The notes: generated by a model not told the origin, from the sequence alone. 6,815 bases of DNA from UBA5704 sp036380715 (GCA_036380715.1 DASVEF010000306.1:1-6815); one strand, 5' to 3'. Positions 1 through 6,203 are shown, numbered from the stretch's first letter. Program-made: numbers and translations.

Positions 1-91
1 GCTGACGCCCCGGGCTACGCGCTGCCGCCCGCTCCGCGGGCTCAATCTGGCAAAGCAAAACTATGCAACGCGGCCTGAAACGCCGACCCCT
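1..91. other. Left flank with no assignable gene
   Basis: No gene can be assigned here. One + frame is open from the first base to a TGA at 76-78 and would encode a 25-residue tail ending GKAKLCNAA. It could be the end of an upstream gene, but it matches no cas3 or other family end that I recognise, and two further frames are open for similar lengths. A GC-rich hairpin with a 6-bp stem lies at 27-41 (GCCCGC, loop TCC, GCGGGC). It has no T-tract, so I do not call it a terminator. Confidence 0.3.
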
Positions 92-125
92 AAACTAAAA
101 TGAGGGGAAAACGCTTCCCCTCCAT
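92..125 (-). terminator. Minus-strand intrinsic terminator
   Basis: The arms GAGGGGAA (102-109) and TTCCCCTC (115-122) pair perfectly around a 5-nt loop. Pairing can extend to 100-125 with one bulge. Read on the minus strand, the stem is followed by ATTTTAGTTTA (101 down to 91), a T-rich tract. The + strand side has no T-tract, so the signal is directional. It fits as the 3' end of the crRNA-like transcript that carries the repeat-like element at 147-178. Confidence 0.6.
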
Positions 126-204
126 GAAAAGCGGCGAACCAAGCCTGTTTCAATCCACCCCACGCGCCGAGAAGGCTTCTTACCGACCGCGGCACATGGG
201 GACG
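95..204 (-). ncRNA. Candidate crRNA-like regulatory RNA (CreR/CreA type)
   Basis: Seen: on the minus strand, a repeat-like element (178 down to 147) is followed by AGGCTTGGTTCGCCGCTTTT (146 down to 127) and then a terminator hairpin. Fifteen of these 20 bases match the + strand at 232-251, and TTC sits immediately 5' of that site. The 3' handle is TGGATTGAAAC against CGGATTGAAAC in the array. Known: Cas-regulating RNAs (CreR) and CreTA antitoxin RNAs (CreA) in several CRISPR types have one degenerate repeat plus a pseudo-spacer partly matching a promoter; Cascade bound there represses without cutting. Inferred: Cas5c could process this RNA and Cascade could use it to silence the promoter near 224-262. 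The 5' end is a guess from an extended -10-like TGCTAGGAT on the minus strand (219 down to 211); no good -35 is visible. It could instead be a relic of a lost array. Confidence 0.55.
147..178 (-). repeat. Lone degenerate CRISPR repeat (pseudo-repeat)
   Basis: The + strand reads GTTTCAATCC at 147-156, the exact reverse complement of the array repeat's last 10 bases. Further into the element, the minus strand keeps a GCGCG core and a G-rich arm (GCGCGTGGGG against GCGCGGGGGCG, with a short gap). The 5' arm is degraded to CCTTCTC, which can still pair with GGGGTGG through G-U pairs and one mismatch. No second repeat sits at the expected spacing on either side, so this is not part of a normal array. 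Confidence 0.7.
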
Positions 205-228
205 GAGAGTATCCTAGCACGACTTAGG

Positions 229-262
229 TTCAGGCTAGTGTCACCGCTTATATGAGGGAAAC
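229..262 (+). promoter_or_regulatory. Pseudo-spacer target with TTC PAM over a possible promoter
   Basis: TTC at 229-231 is followed by AGGCTAGTGTCACCGCTTAT (232-251), which matches the pseudo-spacer at positions 1-5, 7, 10, 11, 13-18 and 20. Position 6, a mismatch here, is normally flipped out in type I seed pairing. Beyond position 20, ATGAGGGAAA resembles the pseudo-spacer's ATGGAGGGGAA if two single-base gaps are allowed. The site overlaps a weak promoter-like pair: TTAGGT (224-229), an 18-bp gap, then TTATAT (248-253). A transcript would start near 260 on the + strand. Confidence 0.5.
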
Positions 263-298
263 AAAAGATAAGGTTTTCCACTAAGATGAGTATTGCGC

Positions 299-520
299 AC
301 TGGCTAGTCGGCGTGCTAGCGTCCGCTACCAGAGAGGGAGAGAACGCCGATGCTGATCACAGACTGTCGCGTATAAGGCGAGACCCCGAATCGAAGTTCG
401 CACCTTCGAAACGGGGCCTCTGGGTACAACCAAGCGAGTCGAAGCGACTCGGCTGGCGTTCACCACCCACCAGTCTAGCCGCCGAAGCTCCTCTTTACAA
501 GGAGAAGTGTCTGTGCGGCG
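299..520. ncRNA. Highly structured non-coding region, family unknown
   Basis: Nested stems follow one another with almost no gap. TCGGCGT (308-314) pairs with ACGCCGA (344-350) around an inner hairpin at 317-328. At 380-420, stems of 3, 5 and 5 bp are separated by symmetric 1x1 and 3x3 internal loops and capped by TTCGCAC. Directly adjacent at 421-469, TGGGT, CCA and CGAGTCG pair with CGACTCG, TGG and ACCCA. At 478-519, GCCGC pairs with GCGGC and CTCCT (488-492) with AGGAG (500-504). GGCTAG (302-307) and CTAGCC (475-480) could close the whole as a multibranch junction, though this competes with the 478-482 pairing. CTAG occurs five times between 211 and 480 but is rare in the cas genes. The strand is unknown. 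It may be a stand-alone RNA or the 5' leader of the cas mRNA. It does not look like tRNA, tmRNA, RNase P RNA or group I/II intron cores. Confidence 0.5.
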
Positions 521-673
521 TCCCTTCAAGCTCCCGTTCACCATCCGTTTCCTAAGAGGGCTCCTTCGCATGGGGTGGCCTCGTTCGCACTAAGCCAGGG
601 AAGAGGTATGTCCAGGGTGGGAGGCCTGCTCCTTCCGCCTTGGGCCTATACCCAGATTCTCTAAAGAAGTGTC
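521..673. other. Intergenic stretch before cas5c
   Basis: No gene is supported here. Weak secondary structure is possible: GGGT (615-618) with ACCC (650-653), and AGGC (622-625) with GCCT (637-640). CCAGGG occurs twice (595-600 and 612-617). It could be the 3' part of the structured region or an ordinary spacer before the cas operon. Confidence 0.3.
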
Positions 674-679
674 TACAAT
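674..679 (+). promoter_or_regulatory. Possible proximal -10 box of the cas operon
   Basis: TACAAT differs from the TATAAT consensus at one base and lies 28 bases before the cas5c start, which would give a short leader of about 20 bases. No recognisable -35 hexamer sits 16-18 bp upstream (651-656 reads CCCAGA). The site would therefore need an activator or be fortuitous. Confidence 0.25.
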
Positions 680-707
680 ATCGGCATCTTTCCGGAAAGG
701 AGCACGA

Positions 708-1433
708 ATGCAGCCGACGCGACAGGTCCTCGAGGTCTGGGGCGAATTCGCCTGCTTCAGCCGGCCGGAGCTGAAGGTGGAACGCTTCAGCTACCCGGTC
801 ATCACCCCTTCCGCGGCGCGCGGGATCTTCGACGCGATCTATGCCAAGCCGGTCGAGTTCCGCTGGACGATCCGCACGATCGAAGTGTTTTCGCCCCCTG
901 CCTACATCGCCCTGCGGCGCAACGAGGTGAAGGAGAAGGCCAACGTCAGCGCCGTCGCCGACTGGATGAGCGGCAAGCGGGAGCCGGAGCCGATCTGGGC
1001 CGACGGCGACCGCGAGTTGCTGGGCACGGACGAGAAGGGCCGCACCCAACGCCAGACCATGGCGCTCAAGGACGTGCGCTATCGCCTCCATGCCGAGATC
1101 CGCCCATGGCCCGGCCATGAAGCCAGACAGGCAGCTCTCGAAGCCCAGTTCCGCCGCCGGGCCGAGCGCGGCAAGTGCTTCCAGCAGCCCTACTTCGGCT
1201 GCCGCGAGTTCCCGGCGTTCTTCGTGCTGGTGGAGCCCGCGGACGGCAAGCGCCCTCTCGCTCTGAATCAGGACCTCGGCCTGATGCTCTACGACGTGTT
1301 CGATCTCTCCCGCCCCGGAACGCCGCACGACGCCCCCGCCGTCAGCCTCTTCCGGGCGCGGCTCCGCGGCGGTGTGCTCTCCGTCCCCGACTATGCAAGC
1401 GACGAGGTGCTGAAAACCTCGGAGGGCTCCTGA
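708..1433 (+). CDS. cas5c: CRISPR-associated Cas5c (Cas5d), crRNA-processing endoribonuclease
   Basis: The 241-residue product is of usual size for type I-C Cas5. In this subtype there is no Cas6: Cas5c cuts the pre-crRNA at the base of the repeat stem, stays on the 5' handle and joins Cascade. Seen: a ferredoxin-like N-terminus (VLEVWGEFACFSRPELKVE, residues 7-25), the DAIYAKP segment whose Tyr45 corresponds to the catalytic tyrosine described for Bacillus halodurans Cas5d, the TQRQTMALKDVRYRL block (113-127), and the family signature CFQQPYFGCREFPAFF (157-172). Which Lys and His complete the active site needs an alignment; Lys121 and His128 are candidates. The start was chosen at ATG 708 because AAAGGAG (696-702) precedes it by 5 bases. 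An in-frame GTG at 669 has no such signal and would add 13 atypical residues. The gene is the first cas gene in the window and overlaps cas8c by one base. Confidence 0.95.
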   Translation: MQPTRQVLEVWGEFACFSRPELKVERFSYPVITPSAARGIFDAIYAKPVEFRWTIRTIEVFSPPAYIALRRNEVKEKANVSAVADWMSGKREPEPIWADGDRELLGTDEKGRTQRQTMALKDVRYRLHAEIRPWPGHEARQAALEAQFRRRAERGKCFQQPYFGCREFPAFFVLVEPADGKRPLALNQDLGLMLYDVFDLSRPGTPHDAPAVSLFRARLRGGVLSVPDYASDEVLKTSEGS

Positions 1434-3211
1434 TGCTCCAGCCGCTCGTCTCCTACGCCCGCGGCCACGGCCTGGTCACCGAACCGGGCTTCGCTCCCAA
1501 GACGGTCCGCTGGGCCCTCGTCTGCGACTCGCAAGGAAAGTTCCTGGAGGTCCTGGACCTCGCGGACGATCCCAAGAGCCCCGGCCGGACTTTCCCCCGC
1601 TGCCCGGAGCTCTCCCAGCCCGAGATCAAGCGCGGCGGTCCCGGCTGCCGCCACTTTCTCATCGATTCGGCCGACGTGGTGGCCCTCCTCGCCGACGGCG
1701 ATCTGGACGCCAAGCTCCTGGCCAAGCACACCTACTTCACCCGCCTTCTCCGCCAGGCCGCGGAGGCCCTGCCCGTCCTCGCCGGCGTGGCCGACACTCT
1801 GGACAGCCCGGAGAGCCTGGCCGAAATCCAGGCCGGGCTGCGCGCCCGCAAGGCCAAGCCCAACGACAAGGTGACTTTCTCCATCCTCGGCGCCTCGCCG
1901 GCCTACCCGGTGGATTCCGATGTCTGGCACGACTGGTGGCGGCGGTTTCGGAAAGCGCTGGGCGAAGAGAAGCCTGGAAAGCCGGCCAGCCGGGAGACGG
2001 CCGCGGCCCGGGTCCGCTGCCTCGCCAGCGGCGAGCTCGTCGAGCCCGTCCCGACCCATCCCAAGATCGCCGGCCTGTCCGACGTCGGCGGCCTCCCCAT
2101 GGGCGACGCCCTGGCCTCCTTCAAGCAGGAGTCCTTCTGCTCCTATGGCCTAGTCCAGTCCGCCAATGCTCCGGTCTCCGAAAAGATCGCCGCCGAATAC
2201 CGGGCGGCGCTCAACCATCTCATCAAGGAGACCGGACGACGGCTCGCCGGCGCCAAGGTCGTCCACTGGTTCAAGGACCGGATTCCGCGAGAGGAAGACC
2301 CTTTCGACCTGCTGATCGACGAGTCCACGGAAGAGGCGGACGCCCAGCGGCGAGCCCGGGATCTGTTGACGGCCATCGAGTCCGGCCGCCGTCCCGACCT
2401 CCTCGACAACCGTTACTACGCCCTCACCCTCTCCGGAGCTTCCGGCCGCGTCATGGTGCGCGACTGGATGGAGGGCGAATTCAGGGAGCTTGTCCGCAAC
2501 GTCGATCGCTGGTTCGCCGACCTCGCGATCGCCAACCGCAACGGGATCGGCCTCGCTCCGCCGCCGCGGATGATTTCCATCCTCGCCGCCCTCGTGCGCG
2601 ATCTCGACAACCTTCCGCCTGCGTTGGAAGCCCGGATGTGGCACGCCGCCGTCCGCAAAGAGCCGATCCCGCAGCAGGCCATGGCGCGGGCGCTCGCCCG
2701 GCTCAAGGTCGACGTCCTCGGAAACCAGCCGTTCAACCACGCCCGCGTGGGCCTGCTCAAAGCCTTTCACATCCGGAAAGGAGACCATCTCATGGAGCCT
2801 CACCTCAACGAGAGCCATCCCGACCCGGCCTACCACTGCGGGCGGCTGATGGCGATGCTCGCCGCCCTCCAGTACCGCGCCCTGGGAGACGTGGGGGCCG
2901 GAGTCGTCCAGCGCTACTACGCGGCGGCCAGCACCACGCCCGCTCTGGTGCTCGGGCGCCTCGTCCGCACCGCCCAGTTTCACCTCGACAAGCTGGACCG
3001 GGGTCTCGCCCGCTGGCACGAAGGGCGGATCGCCGACGTCTTCGGTCGCATCCGGCAGGACATCCCTCCGACCCTCAGCCTCGAGCGGCAGAGCCTCTTC
3101 GCTCTCGGCTACTACCAGCAGATCGCCTTCGACCGCTCCCGGACCAAAACCGCGGACGTTGCCGAAGCCCCCGAAACCTCTTCCGACGCCCAGGAGACCG
3201 GTCATGAGTGA
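1433..3211 (+). CDS. cas8c: Type I-C Cascade large subunit Cas8c (Csd1)
   Basis: The 592-residue product is Cas8c, the large Cascade subunit that recognises the PAM and opens the target duplex. Seen: the N-terminus MLQPLVSYARGHGLV, the Csd1 hallmark LSGASGRVMVRDW at about residues 333-345, the segment DPAYHCGRLMAML at 464-476, and the C-terminal ALGYYQQ at 557-563. Length fits the family. The frame is open far upstream, back to 1175, but the family N-terminus begins at ATG 1433, preceded by GGAGGG (1421-1426). The start codon shares one base with the cas5c stop (TGATG), suggesting coupled translation. The last eight bases overlap cas7c. The C-terminal quarter appears to be translated a second time as Cas11c from an internal start at 2792. 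Confidence 0.95.
   Translation: MLQPLVSYARGHGLVTEPGFAPKTVRWALVCDSQGKFLEVLDLADDPKSPGRTFPRCPELSQPEIKRGGPGCRHFLIDSADVVALLADGDLDAKLLAKHTYFTRLLRQAAEALPVLAGVADTLDSPESLAEIQAGLRARKAKPNDKVTFSILGASPAYPVDSDVWHDWWRRFRKALGEEKPGKPASRETAAARVRCLASGELVEPVPTHPKIAGLSDVGGLPMGDALASFKQESFCSYGLVQSANAPVSEKIAAEYRAALNHLIKETGRRLAGAKVVHWFKDRIPREEDPFDLLIDESTEEADAQRRARDLLTAIESGRRPDLLDNRYYALTLSGASGRVMVRDWMEGEFRELVRNVDRWFADLAIANRNGIGLAPPPRMISILAALVRDLDNLPPALEARMWHAAVRKEPIPQQAMARALARLKVDVLGNQPFNHARVGLLKAFHIRKGDHLMEPHLNESHPDPAYHCGRLMAMLAALQYRALGDVGAGVVQRYYAAASTTPALVLGRLVRTAQFHLDKLDRGLARWHEGRIADVFGRIRQDIPPTLSLERQSLFALGYYQQIAFDRSRTKTADVAEAPETSSDAQETGHE
2792..3211 (+). CDS. cas11c: Internal small subunit Cas11c, in frame within cas8c
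   Basis: In type I-C the small Cascade subunit has no separate gene and is made by internal translation of the 3' part of cas8c. Here ATG 2792 (codon 454 of cas8c, in frame) follows a strong ribosome-binding site, AAAGGAG at 2777-2783, with 8-base spacing. It gives a 139-residue protein starting MEPHLNESHPDPAYHCGRL, close to the size known for Cas11c and starting at the expected place, just before the DPAY..GRL block. The 12-mer TCCGGAAAGGAG upstream is identical to the one before cas5c (691-702). Several Cas11c copies should line the non-target strand in Cascade. The start is inferred from sequence; the family behaviour is established. Confidence 0.8.
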   Translation: MEPHLNESHPDPAYHCGRLMAMLAALQYRALGDVGAGVVQRYYAAASTTPALVLGRLVRTAQFHLDKLDRGLARWHEGRIADVFGRIRQDIPPTLSLERQSLFALGYYQQIAFDRSRTKTADVAEAPETSSDAQETGHE

Positions 3212-4157
3212 GCCCATTCGGAACCGCTACGAATTCCTCTTCCTTTTCGATTGCGAGAACGGCAATCCCAACGGCGATCCCGATGCCGGCAACGCGCCGC
3301 GCCTCGATCCGGAGACCATGCTCGGGCTCGTCTCGGACGTCGCCCAGAAGCGCCGCATCCGCAATTACGTGCAGATCGCCCGCGGCAACCAGATGCCGTA
3401 CGCCGTCTTCGTCGAGCACGCCACCAACCTGAACCGCGCCATCGCCCGCGCCCATGAGGAGACGGGCGGCCTGCCCGACGGCAAGAAGGGCGGAGCTTCC
3501 AAAGGCAAGGTGGAAGCGGCCAAGCGGTGGATGTGCCAGAGCTTCTTCGACGTCCGGGCGTTCGGCGCCGTGATGAGCACCGGCGCCAACGCAGGCCAGG
3601 TGCGCGGCCCCGTCCAGATCGCCTTCGCCCGTTCCCTCGATCCCGTCCTGGCGCTCGACGTCTCCATCACCCGCATGGCCGTAGCCGAGAACGTCAAGGG
3701 CGCCTCCTCCAGCGAAGAGATCGCGCGCTGGGAAGCCGATCAGCCCGAGGACCAGCTCCGCACCATGGGCCGCAAGGCGCTCATCCCTTACGGTCTTTTC
3801 GTCGGCAGAGGCTTCATCAGCGCCCATCTCGCCCAGGAGACCGGCTTCTCCGAAGACGATCTCGCTCTGCTCTGGGAAGCCCTCCTCAACATGTACGAGC
3901 ACGACCGCTCGTCCAGCAAAGGGTTGATGACCGTCCAGCGTCCCCTCTACGTCTTCCAGCATGAGGGCACCGACTCCGACCCGGAGCAGCGGCGACGCCA
4001 AGCCATGCTCGGCTGCGCCCCGGCCCACGAGCTGTTCGGGCTGATTGAAGTGAAGAAGCGGGACGGCGTCGAGGCGCCGCGCCGCTTCGCAGATTACGAG
4101 GTGACCGTCCATCGCGAACGAGTGCCCGCGGGGGTGAAGCTCCTCGAGGTGACCTGA
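3204..4157 (+). CDS. cas7c: Type I-C Cascade backbone subunit Cas7c (Csd2)
   Basis: The 317-residue product is the Cas7-family backbone protein that polymerises along the crRNA spacer. Seen: the RRM-like N-terminus FLFLFDCENGNPNGDPDAGN (11-30), RLDPETMLGLVSDVAQKRRI (33-52), FDVRAFGAVMSTGANAGQVR (115-134) with GPVQIAFARSLDPV (135-148), and SITRMAV (154-160). All are typical of Csd2. It is slightly longer than many homologues. The start ATG 3204 lies inside the end of cas8c with an 8-base overlap and has AGGAG at 3192-3196, 7 bases upstream. Extending the frame to 3159 would add 15 proline-rich residues that look like out-of-frame cas8c sequence, so the shorter form is chosen. The stop is one base before the cas4 start. 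Confidence 0.96.
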   Translation: MSEPIRNRYEFLFLFDCENGNPNGDPDAGNAPRLDPETMLGLVSDVAQKRRIRNYVQIARGNQMPYAVFVEHATNLNRAIARAHEETGGLPDGKKGGASKGKVEAAKRWMCQSFFDVRAFGAVMSTGANAGQVRGPVQIAFARSLDPVLALDVSITRMAVAENVKGASSSEEIARWEADQPEDQLRTMGRKALIPYGLFVGRGFISAHLAQETGFSEDDLALLWEALLNMYEHDRSSSKGLMTVQRPLYVFQHEGTDSDPEQRRRQAMLGCAPAHELFGLIEVKKRDGVEAPRRFADYEVTVHRERVPAGVKLLEVT

Positions 4158-4158
4158 G

Positions 4159-4848
4159 GTGTTCTCCGACGACGACCTCATGCCCCTGTCGGCGCTCCAA
4201 CACCTGCTGTTCTGCGAGCGGCAGTGCGCGCTGATCCACCTCGAGCGGATCTGGGTGGAAAACCCGCTCACCGTCGAAGGCCGGCACCTTCACGAACGGG
4301 TTGACGCCGGACAGGCGGAGTCGCGTGGCGACCTCCACATCGCACGCGGCATCCCCTTGCGCAACCTGCGCCTGGGGCTTTCGGGCAAGGCCGACCTGGT
4401 GGAATTCCACCGCCGGCCGGCGGGAGAGCCGGGCGCCGTCCTCCCCGGCCTGGCGGGCTCGTGGCGCCCGTTTCCCGTGGAGTACAAGCGCGGGCGGCCG
4501 AAAGCCCATCGCGCCGACGAAGTCCAGCTCTGCGCCCAGGGGCTCTGCCTCGAAGAGATGCTCGGCGCGGACGTGCCCGCCGGCGCCCTCTTCTACGGCC
4601 AGACCCGCCGGCGGCTGGAGGTGGCCTTCGATCCTCCCCTGCGGGATCTCACCGAGCGCACCGCGGTCCGGCTCCACCAGCTCATCGGCTCCGGAATCAC
4701 TCCGGCGCCGGTGCGCGAGCCGAAGTGCGACCGGTGCTCGCTCCTGGAAGTCTGCATGCCCGGCGCTCCGGCGCGTTCCGCACGGAAATACCTCGAACGA
4801 GCCCTCCGCCAGGCCGTCGCGAGCGACGGTCCGGGAGATTCCCCATGA
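4159..4848 (+). CDS. cas4: Cas4 iron-sulphur RecB-like nuclease of spacer acquisition
   Basis: The 229-residue Cas4 (PD-(D/E)XK fold) trims prespacers and helps Cas1-Cas2 choose those with a PAM and insert them in the correct orientation. Seen: Cys19 in FCERQC, and Cys190, Cys193 and Cys199 in CDRCSLLEVC, the four expected ligands of a [4Fe-4S] cluster. The nuclease residues are His45 (GRHLHERVD), Asp79 (GKADLVEF), Glu108-x-Lys110 (VEYKRGR) and the following Gln123, so it should be active. The start is GTG at 4159 with GAGGTGA (4146-4152) at 6-base spacing; the ATG at 4180 has no ribosome-binding site. The gene lies one base after cas7c and overlaps cas1 by four bases (ATGA), which fits the joint work of the two proteins. 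Confidence 0.95.
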   Translation: MFSDDDLMPLSALQHLLFCERQCALIHLERIWVENPLTVEGRHLHERVDAGQAESRGDLHIARGIPLRNLRLGLSGKADLVEFHRRPAGEPGAVLPGLAGSWRPFPVEYKRGRPKAHRADEVQLCAQGLCLEEMLGADVPAGALFYGQTRRRLEVAFDPPLRDLTERTAVRLHQLIGSGITPAPVREPKCDRCSLLEVCMPGAPARSARKYLERALRQAVASDGPGDSP

Positions 4849-5876
4849 AACGCCTGCTCAACACGCTCTACGTCACCACCCAGGGCTCTTACCTGGCCAA
4901 GGACGGCGAGGCCGTGGCCGTGCGCGTTGAAAAAGAGACCCGGATGAGGATTCCCATCCACTCCCTGGGCGGCATCGTCTGCTTCGGCCAGATCGGTTGC
5001 AGTCCCTATCTCCTCGGATTCTGCGGAGAGCGCGGCGTCGCTCTCTCCTTCTTGACTCAAAACGGCCGCTTCCTGGCGCGGGTGCAGGGACCCACTACGG
5101 GCAACGTCCTCCTGCGGCGCGAGCAGTACCGGTCCGCCGACGACGAGGCTTCCTGTACCCGCATCGTCCGTTCCCTGGTGGCCGCCAAGATCGCCAACTG
5201 CCGGGCCGTCCTTCTGCGGGCGCTGCGCGACCGTCCTGAGGCAGCCGGCTCAGAGCTGATCCGCAATGCCGCAGCCCAGCTCGCCCGGTGTCTTGAATCG
5301 CTGCGCCAGGACCTCCCTGTCGATGGGCTGCGAGGCATCGAGGGAAACGCGGCGAGAGCCTATTTCGAGGTCTTCGACCACCTGATCGTCCAGCAGAAGA
5401 AAGACTTCTCCTTTCGCGAGCGCAGCCGGCGGCCACCCCTCGACAACGTCAACGCCCTCCTCTCCTTCCTCTACACCCTTGTCCGGCATGACTGCGTGGC
5501 CGCCCTGGAAGCCGTGGGGCTCGACCCCGCCGTCGGCTTCCTCCATCGCGACCGCCCTGGCCGGCCGGGCCTGGCGCTCGACCTGATGGAAGAGCTGCGG
5601 GCCTATCTCGCCGACCGCCTTGCCCTCTCCTTGATCAACCTGCAGCAGATCCGGCCCTCCGGCTTCGTCCGCCACGAAACCGGCGGCGTCGAAATGGACG
5701 CGGACACCCGCAAAACGCTCCTGACGGCTTACCAGAAAAAGAAACAGGAAGAGATCCTCCACCCCTTCCTCGGAGAACGGACAGCGATCGGCCTGCTGCC
5801 CCACGTGCAAGCGGCCCTCCTGGCCCGCCATCTCCGAAAGGACCTGGACGACTATCCGGCCTTCTTCTGGAAGTAA
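4845..5876 (+). CDS. cas1: CRISPR integrase Cas1 (type I-C)
   Basis: The 343-residue product is the spacer integrase that, with Cas2, inserts prespacers at the leader end of the array. Seen: an N-terminal beta-rich domain (MKRLLNTLYVTTQGSYLAKD), a linker, and the helical catalytic domain with Glu166 in GIEGNAAR, His234 in GFLHRDRPGRPGLALDLMEE and Asp246 in the same segment. These correspond to the metal-binding Glu, His and Asp of known Cas1 proteins. The C-terminal QQIRPSGFV and TRKTLLTAYQKKKQEEI segments are typical of the I-C group. The start ATG 4845 overlaps the cas4 stop as ATGA, with GGGAG at 4833-4837. The gene appears intact and active. Confidence 0.97.
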   Translation: MKRLLNTLYVTTQGSYLAKDGEAVAVRVEKETRMRIPIHSLGGIVCFGQIGCSPYLLGFCGERGVALSFLTQNGRFLARVQGPTTGNVLLRREQYRSADDEASCTRIVRSLVAAKIANCRAVLLRALRDRPEAAGSELIRNAAAQLARCLESLRQDLPVDGLRGIEGNAARAYFEVFDHLIVQQKKDFSFRERSRRPPLDNVNALLSFLYTLVRHDCVAALEAVGLDPAVGFLHRDRPGRPGLALDLMEELRAYLADRLALSLINLQQIRPSGFVRHETGGVEMDADTRKTLLTAYQKKKQEEILHPFLGERTAIGLLPHVQAALLARHLRKDLDDYPAFFWK

Positions 5877-5912
5877 GCCGCGGCAACACCGGCTTCGGGA
5901 AAGGAACCAGCC

Positions 5913-6203
5913 ATGATGGTGGTAGTCAGCTACGACGTCTCGACGATCAAGCCGGCGGGAAAGCGCCGCCTGCGACGGGTGGCCAAGGTCTGCCTCGACT
6001 ACGGACAGAGGGTCCAGAACTCCGTGTTCGAATGCGTCGTCGATCCCACCGAATGGACACAGCTCCGTCACCGTCTGCTCCAGGCGTACGACGAGACCGA
6101 AGACAGCCTCCGCTTCTATTTCCTCGGCCGCCACTGGAAAGGAAGAATCGAGCATTTCGGGATCAAGACCGTCCTCGATCTCGACGAGCCCCTCATCGCC
6201 TGA
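5913..6203 (+). CDS. cas2: CRISPR adaptation protein Cas2
   Basis: The 96-residue Cas2 is a small ferredoxin-like protein whose dimer bridges two Cas1 dimers in the integration complex. Seen: the first strand MMVVVSYDVS with the conserved Asp8, followed by KRRLRRVAKVCLDYGQRVQNSVFEC and LRFYFLGR, matching the family in order and size. AAGGA (5901-5905) lies 7 bases before ATG 5913. The adjacent ATG at 5916 is an alternative start that would remove one methionine. It follows cas1 after 36 bases, the largest gap in the operon, and is the last protein gene before the leader. Confidence 0.96.
   Translation: MMVVVSYDVSTIKPAGKRRLRRVAKVCLDYGQRVQNSVFECVVDPTEWTQLRHRLLQAYDETEDSLRFYFLGRHWKGRIEHFGIKTVLDLDEPLIA

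Noticed and set aside
147..178. The repeat-like element as the end of a second minus-strand array
   Set aside because: No other repeat lies at 60-70 base spacing on either side. The following sequence matches a PAM-flanked site nearby, which favours a single regulatory unit, although a relic cannot be fully excluded.
380..420. Possible tRNA T-arm because of TTCGAAAC
   Set aside because: No acceptor stem, anticodon arm or D-arm can be built around it; it is a simple extended hairpin.
286..555. An 89-codon + strand open frame starting MSIAHWLVGVLASA
   Set aside because: It overlaps the densely structured region, has only a weak, distant ribosome-binding site, and its later sequence has no protein-like character. 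It is kept only as a remote toxin possibility in the findings.
669..707. Upstream GTG start for cas5c adding 13 residues
   Set aside because: No ribosome-binding site precedes it, the added residues are not part of the Cas5c family, and ATG 708 has an excellent site.
552..1328. A 258-codon minus-strand open frame opposite cas5c
   Set aside because: It is antisense to a clearly identified gene, with low-complexity composition and no recognisable domain.
1175..1432. Longer N-terminal extension of cas8c
   Set aside because: It lies wholly inside cas5c in another frame, and the added arginine- and proline-rich sequence is typical of a shadow of GC-rich coding DNA.
3075..4271. A 398-codon minus-strand open frame opposite cas7c
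   Set aside because: It spans the cas8c, cas7c and cas4 junctions and mirrors their codon bias; long antisense frames are expected in GC-rich genes.
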